Assembly: GCA_003402315.1 (NCBI GenBank)
Contig: QFXI01000015.1
Location: 22,159-86,158, forward strand
DNA from: Candidatus Nitrotoga sp. LAW
GTDB taxonomy: Bacteria > Pseudomonadota > Gammaproteobacteria > Burkholderiales > Gallionellaceae
Reading direction: 5' to 3'
Length of the DNA stretch: 64,000 nt
Made by a program: the position numbers and the translations under genes. Below, one piece after another: positions 37,813-47,475 of the stretch. Every line of letters starts with the position of its first letter. The first letter of the stretch is position 1. The notes beneath the pieces are model-generated. The model was given only the letters and a program-made list of their open reading frames with translations. It did no database searches and was not told the DNA's origin.

Positions 37813-40033
37813 TTGATAACCGCATTTGTTATGGCTGCCGTTTCTATAATGGGCGGCGTTGGTTACAAATTCATCAATAGTCATCGTCCACAACGGCTTA
37901 AGTTCACGCAAGCAGCACCACAACCTCAAGCCGCAATCGGATACATTGATAAGTTGACAGAGGATCCAGCCAACAGCACACAAATCAAGGTAGTCGGCTG
38001 GGCCTTGGCCAAAGACGTCGTAAGCGGTATAGAACTGGTGTTGAATGACCAATTTCTATCCCTTTGCAAATCGCTGTCATACGGATGAACGTCGCGCAGG
38101 ATTACCCGAATACGGCCAAGACCGGTTTTAAGGGGATCGCCAATACCTCGATATGGGTCGCTAATTGGAGCGCAATGGGAGTGGTCGTCACCGACAGGAA
38201 AGGCGGGTCTTCGGTCATCGAGCGTCGCACCCAACCTGCAATTGGTGCCATGGATACGTGGACTGACCTTCTAAATGGTCGCGATGCCAAGCATGATGAC
38301 ATTTTTTACTTCATTATGGCCACGAGCAATGTGGTCGGTGGAGGCGAAAGGGAAATCGACACAGTACTCGCCCCTATGAGAGCAAGACGGTAAACGTTGG
38401 AATCCGGGTTCCCATTCTTTATTTGCGAACAACCAAAGGGAATGCTGGGGATTATGGTTTTGATCAAGATTTTCAGCTCACTAGAAAGTGTGGAGAAAAG
38501 GTAATCGCCGATGACAATCTGCATGGTGCTACGCAATATACTATTGATCACAAGGTGCCGGTACTTTTTACTTTAAATGATGGCATTTGGGCTGCTGCGA
38601 CGTGTGATGTGCCGAAATGCGATATCAACGACAAACTTGAACAGGATAAAAATAATTGCCGGTGGAACGAAAAGAATAAGGTGGTGCCGGACGACAGCCT
38701 GAAGAAACTTTCTGGCTCGATGGAATCACCGGAACTTGGTCGCGCTCTTACATTTAATATCTACGCAGTCAAGAACCGCCTCTACAAGAAACGGAATTTG
38801 CAGCGCAACACCCTAATCTTTTAATTGGGGTGAACATGGATCCTGATCTGTACCTCAATCCTTTCTTTGTTCAAAAAGAATGGTTCGACCATAACCCCGG
38901 CACCTTGCGCCAGTTCCGCGAATGGTTGCAAGGAGCGGGGCCATATGCCGGACATCCTGCAGCGGGGGTGCCTGATCTTTCTCATTATCGCAAAGAAAAG
39001 CCATTGCCTCTGACTGAGGTTAACGCATTGAGTGGGCGCCAGTTCAAATGTTGGGTAGAGGTTAATCCTCCCCGTTCATTTCCTCATATTCTTGGCAAGC
39101 CTTTTTGGGAGGATGGATGGGTGCGCTAATGGAAATACTTTCGTCGCCATCTCGTTGATTTACATTACGATGAGCTTTTGCAGTGGTTAGTTGAGGCTGG
39201 TCTTGATAAGGATTTATCTATTCGTCCCAGGGATTTATGGCACCGGGAGTGGGCAGCATGCCCTTTGCAATAAATATCAACAGCCCTGTAAAAAACTTTG
39301 ATTCCGGGGGGATGCCGATCGAAGGTTCTGTTCCCGAGCATGGGCATTTAGGTGCAATTCTATGCGGGCCAAGTGCTACCAACCAGATCAGGATGAAAGA
39401 AGATCGTGCCCTATTTTCTGTTTTCCGAAAATTTGACTCTGGCTGGGCCGTTATCGAGCATAATACTGCTCTGATTTACGCAACCCGTCTCGCCTCCCTA
39501 ACTTCGCTGAAGATTATAAATCACTGCGGGAAATTTACAATTACGGAGCGCACTTTATTTCACCGATGGTATGGAACGGTAGCCGGGGTAGCTTTGTGGG
39601 ACAGCCCGGATTCGTCGCCTATACGGCGCTACGTGACACGCTACTGGAGGACGCAACCAAGAATTTCATGATAAATCACGCCAATTTACCACGCCGAGCA
39701 AGACTGTGGACCTTTGGTGGTGACGGGCACGCAGATGACGATAGCTGGCTGCCAATATTGGGAACGAGAGGTGTTGTCACCCCTGGAATGTTCACTTTGC
39801 ACGGCAACGCTGACGGCCAGGTTTCATTGGAATCACCTGATGATTTGGCTTTTAAATTGGCGGATTACAGCGCGATCATTTTTAAGGCTGCTATGCCAAA
39901 AATGTTATCCACTGTAAGCGTTGAAGGGCAAACAACTGACGGAAAATGGATACCCCTGTTTCCGGAAACATCCTTGGCCAATCTGCGGTTGGTAAAAGCA
40001 GGTTCATTGTTGCCGCTGATAGCCGAGCGATAA
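37813..40033 (+). pseudogene. Decayed surface-polysaccharide-type gene, multiple frameshifts
   Basis: Remains of one large gene. An N-terminal membrane anchor (ITAFVMAAVSIMGGVGY) leads into IKVVGWALAKDVVSGIELVL. The frame shifts near 38070 to NVAQDYPNTAKTGFKG, near 38380 into a stretch including RVPILYLRTTKGN, and again near 38824 to DPDLYLNPFFVQKEWFDHNP. An in-frame TAA at 39127-39129 interrupts FWEDGWVR/WKYFRRHLVDLHYDE. Further shifts fall near 39235 and 39566 (WNGSRGSFVGQPGFVAYTAL). The GWA...DVA..YP...GF pattern occurs in proteins of polysaccharide gene clusters. Pieces are collinear, hence one broken gene rather than several small ones; exact function unknown. Confidence 0.7.
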
Positions 40034-40282
40034 TGCGGAATTCAGGCGTATTCGGCTGAACTGGAAAACTAACGATAAACGCCCATTAGTTCTAGAGCGA
40101 ATTGCATTTTATAACTGTTGACCGCATTGTCTCAAATCCTCTGCGAGCATCTTACGGTCAGTACGGAAGCCGGCTGGCACTGGCCTTTAACTTCAGCTCA
40201 ATTTCCACACCCAGACGAGCACTTTGATTCAATACGAAAAATAATCTGTTTCCATATGTTTTTATACTAGTCACATTGAAAT

Positions 40283-41376
40283 ATGACCACGATCCAATTG
40301 CGCGCCCCAATCTCTGAGAAATTGACAAGCCGCGAAAATAATTTAAACGCCTTACGCCTGATCGCTGCGGTATTGGTACTTTTTTCTCACTGCTATGCAT
40401 TGAGCGGAAATATCCAACTAGAGCCAATTGGTCGTCTTCTTCATATATTTGATGGCGGTGCCTTGGCCGTGATAGCTTTTTTTTGAGCGGCTATCTTATT
40501 TCCTCAAGTTGGGCCTCCACGCCACACTTTACTTCGTTCATGGCAAAAAGAGTGCTAAGAATTTTGCCTGGCTTAGCTGTTGTTGCGGCGATCAGCGCAC
40601 TTTTGCTTGGCCCCATAGCAAGTTCTCTGGATATCAATCACTATTTTTCATCCGGCCAGACATTCAGATATATCCGCGACAACATTAATGTCCTAAGCCT
40701 AAAAACCAACACGCTACCTGGCGTTTTTGAAGACCTGCCGATACCTCACGCCGTTAATGGTTCTCTATGGACCTTAAAGGTTGAATTCCTAGTTTACATC
40801 GCGACTGGAGTGATCGGTGCGACCTGTCTGCTGCCAACCGAAGGAAAAGGCTGGCGCAGTATTTTATTTGCTACAGTGATGCTTTATCTAGCTGTTCGAA
40901 TGATCACCGTTACTAAAGCAGAATTCGATAGTTGGAATACTGGCCTCGAGTTATTTTCGTGCCAATTGATCGGAGTCTTTATACTCGGAGCTATTGTGTA
41001 CACTGTACGCCACTGGATTCCTCGTTCCGTGTTACTAGTGACGGGACTCATTGGCCTTACATATTTACTTCGGGAAACCAGTCTATTTTTGCTTTTTATA
41101 TATTTGTCGTATGAATATTTTTTGCTATTCGTAGCTACTTCATCATTTCATCTATTAGGAAAAAAAACACGAATTAATGATTATTCTTTTGGCGTTTATA
41201 TCTACGCCTTTCCAATTCAACAAATCATGGTCACGCTGGCACCCGGCATTTCGCCAGTTTCCCTGTTCCTCTCCTCGCTCCCCATTGTGACGCTATTTGC
41301 AATTGCCTCATGGCATTTTATTGAGAAACCCTGTCTTGGGCTTAGGGTCTTTTATGGTCTTGAATCCGCCAAATGA
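40283..41376 (+). pseudogene. Acyltransferase-3 family membrane protein, frameshifted in T8 run
   Basis: Integral membrane O-acyltransferase, likely acting on surface polysaccharide. The first part (NNLNALRLIAAVLVLFSHCYALSG) holds the conserved RLIAA...FSH start of the family; the second (SGYLISSSW, RVLRILPGLAVV, NGSLWTLKVEF) continues with further helices to FIEKPCLGLRVF. The frame breaks at a run of eight T (40477-40484): one more T would give continuous AFFLSGYLI. It may be a recent pseudogene, a phase-variable gene, a slippage site, or a sequencing error. About 360 residues if restored. AT-rich compared with upstream genes. Confidence 0.8.
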
Positions 41377-42137
41377 AGTGGCGACCACTACCGTAACTTA
41401 TCATTCAGACTTTGGTAAATCTGTAGATGGTGGATGTAACAATTTTTGTGTAAACGGCCTGTTGGCCGTCTACAAGAAATTCGAAGACCTAGGGAAACAC
41501 TGAATAATTCACCCCGTCAGAGACCCCGAGGTGAGTTTTGCGGTTGTGGCCGGAGAATTGGCTTGTTTTTGGTATGAATCGTGGCGATTTTCGAGTCATT
41601 TTCTTCATTTCTCGTTTTCAGAACGCACCTTGGGTGAGTGCGTTGAGCAACCACCGACGAGCCAGCATCAAATTATTGATGAGGTATTCAAGTCAGACAA
41701 ATTGATTGAATTTCTTGAGGTTTTAATCAAGGACGCGGAGAAATTTGAACACGGATTTGAAACATGCCATTTACACAAAAGTGCCGGTACGCACAATAGT
41801 GGTATCTTTATGTCAGGCTGCCATTATCGGGATGAGCACCACCTGGTTCGGCAAGATGACCTCTCTTGCGCAAATATCGCGCATAACATCCCCCACTAGA
41901 TCGCTGCTATCCACGTCATAAATCTACCAGCCAATAATTTTGGCTAAAAATATCCATGAACAAATATAGGTAAGAGTAAATACTCTTTACCTGTGAAGAG
42001 ACAGATAGGTAATATCTCGGCAAATAGCTGGTTGGGTGCGGTAACAAAGAGCACACGCAGCTTGCAGTGCATGGATTTGCATGTAATGGCACTCCTGCAA
42101 TGCTTACGCTGGCCTTGCACACCATGATGCGTAAAGT
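41377..42137. other. Region with no credible gene
   Basis: I see no convincing coding sequence. A short GTG-start frame at 41531-41899 lacks family features. AGGGAAACACTGAATAATTC (about 41491-41510) resembles the end of an insertion sequence, so the segment may hold IS debris. A small hairpin ACGGCC-TGTT-GGCCGT lies at 41454-41469 without a T-run. Confidence 0.4.
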
Positions 42138-42167
42138 AAAAAAGACCTGCATTGCTGCAAGTCTTTA
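42138..42167 (-). terminator. Terminator after tRNA-Thr
   Basis: Read on the minus strand: stem AAGACTTGCA, loop GCAA, stem TGCAGGTCTT, then a T-run. One G-U pair in the stem. It ends the tRNA-Lys/tRNA-Thr transcript. Confidence 0.8.
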
Positions 42168-42173
42168 TTTATT

Positions 42174-42249
42174 TGGTGCCGCTTGTCGGATTCGAACTGA
42201 CGACCTACCGCTTACAAGGCGGTTGCTCTACCAACTGAGCTAAAGCGGC
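42174..42249 (-). tRNA. tRNA-Thr (anticodon UGU)
   Basis: 76-base cloverleaf with encoded CCA. The acceptor stem GCCGCTT pairs with AAGCGGC, the D arm has AGCTCAGTTGGTAGAGC, the anticodon loop reads CTTGTAA (anticodon TGT), and the T arm has GTTCGAATC. It is the second gene of the tRNA operon, 54 bases after tRNA-Lys. Confidence 0.95.
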
Positions 42250-42303
42250 GAAAAAATCAATATTGCGTCCAAATGTTCTAAATCGTGAACCACACATTGA
42301 AAC

Positions 42304-42379
42304 TGGTAGGTCGTGCCAGATTCGAACTGGCGACCAACGGATTAAAAGTCCGCTGCTCTACCGGCTGAGCTAACGACCC
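42304..42379 (-). tRNA. tRNA-Lys (anticodon UUU)
   Basis: 76-base cloverleaf with encoded CCA. The anticodon loop reads CTTTTAA (anticodon TTT), the D arm AGCTCAGCCGGTAGAGC, the T arm GTTCGAATC. The acceptor stem begins GGGTCGT and closes with a G-U pair. It is transcribed first, from the promoter at 42401-42428. Confidence 0.95.
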
Positions 42380-42400
42380 ATATCCCTTAAAGAAGCGCGC

Positions 42401-42428
42401 ATTATACGGACTTTACCCGCCCTGTCAA
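42401..42428 (-). promoter_or_regulatory. Consensus promoter of the tRNA operon
   Basis: Minus strand TTGACA, 16 bases, TATAAT, then a GC-rich discriminator (GCGCGC). Both hexamers are perfect consensus. It lies 21 bases before the tRNA-Lys 5' end. Confidence 0.9.
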
Positions 42429-42439
42429 CGCGACAGGGC
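42419..42439 (-). terminator. Hairpin after queC, overlapping the tRNA promoter
   Basis: Perfect 8-bp stem GCCCTGTC/GACAGGGC with a 5-base loop, just after the queC stop. It lacks a T-run, so it is a weak terminator or 3'-end-stabilising hairpin. The -35 box of the tRNA promoter lies in its arm and loop. Confidence 0.5.
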
Positions 42440-42442
42440 ACA

Positions 42443-43120
42443 TCATCCTGCAATACGATAACGTGTCGGATCGACTATTCCAGCGGTTTTAAAGCCGGCC
42501 CGGCGTAGTTGGCAGGAATCACACACAGCGCATGCACGGCCATCCGAATCAGCTTGGTAACAGGACACTGTCAGGCTGTAATCCACACCAAGTTCCGTGC
42601 CTAGCTTGACTATATCGGCCTTGGACAAGCGCAACAAAGGCGCGTGCAATGTCAAATAGCTACCCTCTACCGCTGCCTTGGTGGCGAGATTAGCCATGTT
42701 TTCAAAAGCTGCTATATATTCTGGACGACAGTCGGGATAGCCGGAAAAGTCAACTGCGTTCACCCCAATAAATATATCCTGCACCTTCAACACTTCCGCC
42801 CAAGCTAAGGCGAGTGACAGCATAATGGTGTTACGCGCTGGCACATAGGTCAGCGGAATGCCTGTTGTTCTCTGTTCCGGTACTGCAATGCGCGTATCTG
42901 TCAAGGCAGAGCCACCAAATCCAGTCAAATCAACACTAATAACACGTAGCTCAATCGCACCCAGAGCCTGTGCCACACGCTCTGCTGCAGCAAGCTCAGC
43001 ATAATGGCGCTGCCCATAGTCCACACTCAGCGCATGGCAGAGATAGCCTTGCTGCTTCGCCATGGCCATCACTGTGGCGGAATCCAGACCGCCTGACAAC
43101 AACACTACTGCATTCTTCAT
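42443..43120 (-). CDS. queC: 7-cyano-7-deazaguanine synthase
   Basis: Enzyme of 225 residues that converts carboxydeazaguanine to preQ0 with ATP and ammonia, in queuosine synthesis. PP-loop SGGLDSAT near the N-terminus; [17 protein letters not shown] and [18 protein letters not shown] in the core; zinc-binding cysteines in the C-terminal [17 protein letters not shown] segment. I start at ATG 43120, which overlaps the queE stop as ATGA; an upstream in-frame start would add seven non-family residues. Paired with queE for consecutive pathway steps. Confidence 0.95.
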   Translation of the reverse strand: MKNAVVLLSGGLDSATVMAMAKQQGYLCHALSVDYGQRHYAELAAAERVAQALGAIELRVISVDLTGFGGSALTDTRIAVPEQRTTGIPLTYVPARNTIMLSLALAWAEVLKVQDIFIGVNAVDFSGYPDCRPEYIAAFENMANLATKAAVEGSYLTLHAPLLRLSKADIVKLGTELGVDYSLTVSCYQADSDGRACAVCDSCQLRRAGFKTAGIVDPTRYRIAG

Positions 43121-43776
43121 TTTCCCTGCTGGCTGCCCCACAGTAACTTGTGCAATTGCACTTGCAGGCGCACCGGCAAGCTATCGCGCAGAATCCAATC
43201 AGCCAGTACTGTAGGTGACAGCCGATCTTGTGCAGGTGAAAATAGCACGGTGAATTTTCCAGCTAAATCACGCTCACGCAACACCTGCTTGGCCCAAATG
43301 TAATCAGACTCATCACATAAGACAAATTTTATTTCGTCGTGTGCATGCAATGCAATAAGATTACTCCACAAGTTCTTTTTTACTTCGCCTGATGCTGGCG
43401 TCTTGATGTCCAGGATCTTCATCACACGCACATCGACACTAGACACATCCAGCGCCCCGCTTGTTTCCAGCGATACTTCATAACCTGCATTACACAAGGC
43501 ACTTAGCAAAGACAGGGAGTTTTTCTGCGCCAGCGGCTCGCCCCCGGTAACCGTAACATAGCGCGTATTATACCGAGCCACTTCAGTGAGTATCCCTGCA
43601 ATTGTCATATTCTGTCCACCACTAAAAGCATAAGCAGTATCGCAGTATGAGCAACGTAACGGACAGCCTGTCAGACGTACAAAAACCGTCGGCAAGCCGA
43701 CACGGCTAGTTTCGCCTTGTAAGGAATAAAAAATTTCGGTGATGCGCAACTGCTCGCTAACGGAGCACGTAATCAT
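43117..43776 (-). CDS. queE: 7-carboxy-7-deazaguanine synthase (radical SAM)
   Basis: Radical SAM enzyme of 219 residues that forms the deazaguanine ring precursor used by QueC. Seen: [20 protein letters not shown], the iron-sulfur motif CPLRCSYC, and [11 protein letters not shown]. Full length for the family. It lies 33 bases after the second cpoB-like gene, so it may be read from the tol-pal transcript. Confidence 0.94.
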   Translation of the reverse strand: MITCSVSEQLRITEIFYSLQGETSRVGLPTVFVRLTGCPLRCSYCDTAYAFSGGQNMTIAGILTEVARYNTRYVTVTGGEPLAQKNSLSLLSALCNAGYEVSLETSGALDVSSVDVRVMKILDIKTPASGEVKKNLWSNLIALHAHDEIKFVLCDESDYIWAKQVLRERDLAGKFTVLFSPAQDRLSPTVLADWILRDSLPVRLQVQLHKLLWGSQQGK

Positions 43777-43809
43777 GAAAACCTGCTTTATTTAAGATTC
43801 ACCAGCCGT

Positions 43810-44226
43810 TTATGGCTTTACCGGTCGGGATGGCACGGCTGTCTCAAGCTTATCTAAACGTCGCAAACGGGCATCCAAATCAATGTAAGAATCTCTCTGC
43901 CGCTTGTCCGCTTCTTGCAGGCTATGCGCCAGCACTTCGTCCTGTCCACGCAACCTACGCAATTCATCTTTTTGTGCCTCGATCTGCGCTTGAAGGTCAA
44001 ATATCTCACGGATTTGCTGCTTACGAGTTTCAATCTGTTGCTTTATAGTTTCCGCTTGCTGCTTGATTGTTTCAGTTTGCTGCTTACCGCTACCTTCCAA
44101 ATTAGACACACGTTCTTTTAGTTGCCGGATTTGATTATGCGCTTCTTCATCGGTAAAGAAAGCAGCATGTGCAGAACAGGCCGCAATGGCACTCCATCCA
44201 GCAAGCAGCAAAACGTGAAGTTTCAT
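43810..44226 (-). CDS. Truncated CpoB-like periplasmic coiled-coil protein (second copy)
   Basis: Protein of 138 residues with a signal peptide (LLLAGWSAIAACSAHA, cleavage after AHA) followed by FFTDEEAHNQIRQLKERVSNLEG, the oligomerising N-terminus of CpoB/YbgF. A short coiled coil (KQQTETIKQQAETIKQQ) follows and it ends KPLETAVPSR-like without any TPR repeats. It is a paralog of the 794-residue protein at 45084-47468, reduced to the N-terminal trimer part. It lies 12 bases after the second pal gene, the normal pal-cpoB order, so the pair was probably duplicated together. Confidence 0.82.
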   Translation of the reverse strand: MKLHVLLLAGWSAIAACSAHAAFFTDEEAHNQIRQLKERVSNLEGSGKQQTETIKQQAETIKQQIETRKQQIREIFDLQAQIEAQKDELRRLRGQDEVLAHSLQEADKRQRDSYIDLDARLRRLDKLETAVPSRPVKP

Positions 44227-44238
44227 ACCCAGCCTACT

Positions 44239-44907
44239 TTAAGGATAAATCAAATCAGTACGGCGATTTTTCGACCAAGACGACTCATCATGCGTTTTAC
44301 CATTAGGCTTTTCCTCGCCATAACTGATCGACTCAATCTGACCTTCTCTAACACCGCCCATTAGCAACCTCTTTTTTACTCCATCGGCACGACGCTGCCC
44401 CAAAGCCAGATTATATTCACTGCTCCCACGCTCATCTGAATTTCCTTCCAGACGCACTGTGCGGCTTGGGTGCTCGACCAAATATTCAGCATGTGCTTGC
44501 ACAATGGGTTTATCCTGTTCTGATATGGTATCCATGTCAGTTGGATAGTAAATAACGCGCTTAGCCAACAAGCTGTTCGGATTATTAAAGGGGTCATTCA
44601 CTCCAGCTGAACCTGAACCTAAACCTGAACCTGAACCTAAACCTGAACCTGAACCTGAACCTGAACCTGAACCTGAACCTGAACCTGAACCTGAACCTGA
44701 ACCTGGGTAAATTGTAACGCCAGAGGCACTAGTAAGCGGCTGATCACCAGCTACTGATGTATTAGGAAGAGAGGGAGCATCCATGGTCACCTCATTACCA
44801 TTTCCTTTAATACCACCAGCTACAGGAGGCTTAGCGCAAGCAACTAAAAAATGCATTAACAACATGCCAATCACTAATTTTTTAACATTTTTCATTATCT
44901 TCATCAT
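44239..44907 (-). CDS. pal: Peptidoglycan-associated lipoprotein, second copy with Gly-Ser linker
   Basis: Outer-membrane lipoprotein of about 222 residues. Signal peptide with lipobox LVAC; an unusual (Gly-Ser)n linker of about 34 residues; then an OmpA-like peptidoglycan-binding domain ([41 protein letters not shown]). The usual GH.DERG reads GNSDERG here, a substitution at the His. The start is uncertain among clustered ATGs (44907, 44904, 44895); 44907 has the best GAGAG spacing. Very similar in its C-terminal domain to the first Pal. Confidence 0.88.
   Translation of the reverse strand: MMKIMKNVKKLVIGMLLMHFLVACAKPPVAGGIKGNGNEVTMDAPSLPNTSVAGDQPLTSASGVTIYPGSGSGSGSGSGSGSGSGSGSGLGSGSGLGSGSAGVNDPFNNPNSLLAKRVIYYPTDMDTISEQDKPIVQAHAEYLVEHPSRTVRLEGNSDERGSSEYNLALGQRRADGVKKRLLMGGVREGQIESISYGEEKPNGKTHDESSWSKNRRTDLIYP
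44605..44706. repeat. Six-base tandem repeat encoding Gly-Ser linker
   Basis: About 17 copies of ACCTGA (some ACCTAA) on the plus strand, read as Gly-Ser (or Gly-Leu) codons on the minus strand inside pal copy 2. Perfect short repeats of this kind can change copy number in frame. Confidence 0.9.
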
Positions 44908-45083
44908 AATCAGCTCTCGCAAAGTTGCTATTTTAAAAAAGCCCTAACGTTAGCCGCATACACCTTTGGCTTATCAGATTATCATTCGTGCCATCGCTAG
45001 AATTAAAGATAATGCTCAAATTCTAACTTACAAAATGCCAAGGTATACGCACACCTACTTCAAAATATCGGACAAAGACACAC

Positions 45084-47468
45084 TTACTTAAGGATATCGA
45101 GGCGTTTCTTGGCTTGATCAGCTATTTTACTGCCGGGAAATTTGACGATTATTTGATTGAGCGTTTTCTTGGCCCCAACTATAGCCTTAAGTTGATGCTG
45201 GCAATCTGCAATTTTTAACATAGCATCTGGCACATTAGGGCTGGATGAATGCTTATTTACTAGCAGCTGATAACTGTCCAATGCACTTTTGTAATCTTTC
45301 AACGCAAAATAGGCGTTAGCCATCTCGTAGTGAATATTAGCCACATGCTTCGATTCAGGATATTTTTTCAAGAATTCCTGGAACGCACCGATGGCATTCT
45401 GATAATCGCCAACTTTAGCATGGCCGTGTGCCAATTCATAAGCACGGTTTTCCATGTTAACAGTATCTATTTCCAATACATCTCCATTAACTGCCTTTCC
45501 AGCCGTTTTTGCGGACTGAGAGGCAGAAGACGCTGATGATGTCCCAGCAACTATCGATTCAAAATGGCGCAAACTGGCGTCCATATCAATATAAAAATTT
45601 TTCTGCCGTTTCTCCGCATCCTGCATGTTACGCAACAGCTCTTCGTTCTGGCTACGCAGCATGCGTAATTCTGTATTTTGTGCGTCATCGATCTTAGTTT
45701 GCAAATCAAGTATTGAGTTGGTTTGCTGCTTGTTGGCTTCTGCCTGCCGCTGCTTCGATTCCTGCGAGTTGCGCAATAAATCTTCGTTCTGACTGCTCAA
45801 CTTGTGTAATTCCATATTCAACGCATCAATCTGCGTTTGCAACTTATGTAAAGAACTTGTTTGTTGCTTACTAATTTCTACCTGCCGTTTCTCCATTTCC
45901 TGCATGTTATGCATCAGTTCTTCGTTCTGATCTCGCAATATGCTTGCTTCATCATCATGGGTTCCAATCTTTTTTTTCAAATCAAGAACGGCTACTGTTT
46001 CAACATGGCGCAAGCGACTATTAAAATCACTGTGAGAACTTTTCTGCTTTTTCTCTATTTCCTGCAGATTGTGCATAAACTCTTCATTCTGACTGCGCAT
46101 TTCGGTGTTCTGTGCTTCAATATTTTTTTGCAAATCAAGTATAGAACTATGCTGTTGTTTATTGGCTTCTGCCTGCCGCTTTTCAATATCCTGTAAGTTG
46201 CGCTTTAATACCTCTTCGTCGTGACTATGCAATTTATGTAATTCTTCATTCAAAGCTTGAACCTGCTTTTGTAGTTCTAGTGGGGATATAGTTTCAAAAT
46301 GGCGTATACGAGTATCCAGATCAGTGTAAACATCTTTCTGCCGCTGATTCACATCCTGCAATTTGTGATCCAAATCTTCATTCAGCCCCTGCAACTTGCG
46401 AAATTCTGCACGTTGAGCCTCGATCTGTAATTGGATATCCAACATAGCCTGGGTTTGTTGCTTGCCGCTTTCTTCCAGCGGGGAGATACTGGCCTTAAAC
46501 TCTGCTTGCTGCTGATCGAGAACAGAGTTAATTTGTTGCTTGCTGATTTCCTCCAACTGAGAAATACGTATTTTGAATTGAGCTTGCTGCTGATCAAGCA
46601 AAGTATTTATTTGTTGCTTGCCAGTTTCTTCCAGATTTGACATACGCTCATTGAGCTGCATTTGCTGGCCAAGCAGAGAGTTAGTTTGCTGTTTGCTAGC
46701 TTCTTCCAGATTCGACATACGCTCATTGAGCTGCGTTTGCTGGCCGAGCAGAGAGTTAGTTTGCTGTTTGCTAGCTTCTTCCAGATTCGACATACGCTCA
46801 TTGAGCTGCGCTTGCTGACTGGAAAGAGAACTCGTTTGTTGTTTGTATAGTTCAGCTTGTTTTTGACTGGTTTCGGCTTGTTGTTTACTACTTTCTTCAA
46901 TTTTAGAAACACGCACTTTCACCTGCGTTTGCTGATCTAGCGCAGCATTAACATGCTGTTTCAATGCTTCAAGTTGTTTTATTATTTCGATCTGTTGTTT
47001 GCTGCTCTCTTCCAACTGAGAAATTCGTACCTTCAGTTGCGTTTGTTGGTCTAGTACAAAACTAGCCTGTTTTTTATTAGCCTCAGCCTGCTGCTTATCC
47101 ACATCCTGTAGATTGTGTATCAACTTGTCATATTGACTACGCAAGTTAAGCAATTCTTTTTCATGATTACTATAAAGATTTGTCTGTCGCTTTTCCGTAT
47201 CCTGTAAATTGTGCATACGCTCTTCATTTTGCCCATGCAACTTGCGTAATTCTGTCTTTTGAACCTCGATTTGCGTTTGCAGATCACTAATCAGGTCAAA
47301 TTGTTGCTTGATAGTATCAGCTTGCTGTTTGCCAGCACCTTCCAACATTGAGAAGCGCTCCCTTAATTGCCGGATCTGATTGTGCGCCTCATCATCGCTG
47401 AATAGCGCAGCTTGAACCTGCCCTATCACAACGCACAGTCCCGCAAACAGCAAAGCTTGAAACTTCAT
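45084..47468 (-). CDS. cpoB: Giant CpoB-like periplasmic protein
   Basis: Periplasmic partner of the Tol-Pal system, 794 residues where CpoB/YbgF is normally about 250-280. Signal peptide (ALLFAGLCVVIGQVQA), then LFSDDEAHNQIRQLRERFSMLEG as in the family N-terminus. Residues about 40-640 are a very long heptad-rich coiled coil with internal repeats (SNLEEASKQQTNSLLGQQ). Residues 665-794 hold three TPR units (AYELAHGHAKVGDYQNAIGA, ANAYFALKDYKSALDSYQLL, KIADCQHQLKAIVGAKKTL). CpoB coordinates outer-membrane constriction with wall synthesis. It lies seven bases after pal. Confidence 0.9.
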   Translation of the reverse strand: MKFQALLFAGLCVVIGQVQAALFSDDEAHNQIRQLRERFSMLEGAGKQQADTIKQQFDLISDLQTQIEVQKTELRKLHGQNEERMHNLQDTEKRQTNLYSNHEKELLNLRSQYDKLIHNLQDVDKQQAEANKKQASFVLDQQTQLKVRISQLEESSKQQIEIIKQLEALKQHVNAALDQQTQVKVRVSKIEESSKQQAETSQKQAELYKQQTSSLSSQQAQLNERMSNLEEASKQQTNSLLGQQTQLNERMSNLEEASKQQTNSLLGQQMQLNERMSNLEETGKQQINTLLDQQQAQFKIRISQLEEISKQQINSVLDQQQAEFKASISPLEESGKQQTQAMLDIQLQIEAQRAEFRKLQGLNEDLDHKLQDVNQRQKDVYTDLDTRIRHFETISPLELQKQVQALNEELHKLHSHDEEVLKRNLQDIEKRQAEANKQQHSSILDLQKNIEAQNTEMRSQNEEFMHNLQEIEKKQKSSHSDFNSRLRHVETVAVLDLKKKIGTHDDEASILRDQNEELMHNMQEMEKRQVEISKQQTSSLHKLQTQIDALNMELHKLSSQNEDLLRNSQESKQRQAEANKQQTNSILDLQTKIDDAQNTELRMLRSQNEELLRNMQDAEKRQKNFYIDMDASLRHFESIVAGTSSASSASQSAKTAGKAVNGDVLEIDTVNMENRAYELAHGHAKVGDYQNAIGAFQEFLKKYPESKHVANIHYEMANAYFALKDYKSALDSYQLLVNKHSSSPNVPDAMLKIADCQHQLKAIVGAKKTLNQIIVKFPGSKIADQAKKRLDILK
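46641..46865. repeat. 75-bp tandem repeats in cpoB
   Basis: At least three near-identical 75-bp units (25 codons), marked by CATACGCTCATTGAGCTGC recurring at 46641, 46716 and 46791. They encode the coiled-coil unit with LNERMSNLEEASKQQ. Confidence 0.85.
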
Positions 47469-47475
47469 TCCTAAT

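Noticed and set aside
41531..41899. GTG-start frame of 122 codons after the acyltransferase
   Set aside because: No family features and lies in a stretch that looks like IS debris.
44605..44706. Short direct repeats considered as a CRISPR array
   Set aside because: Unit is six bases with no spacers and is an in-frame Gly-Ser coding repeat of pal.
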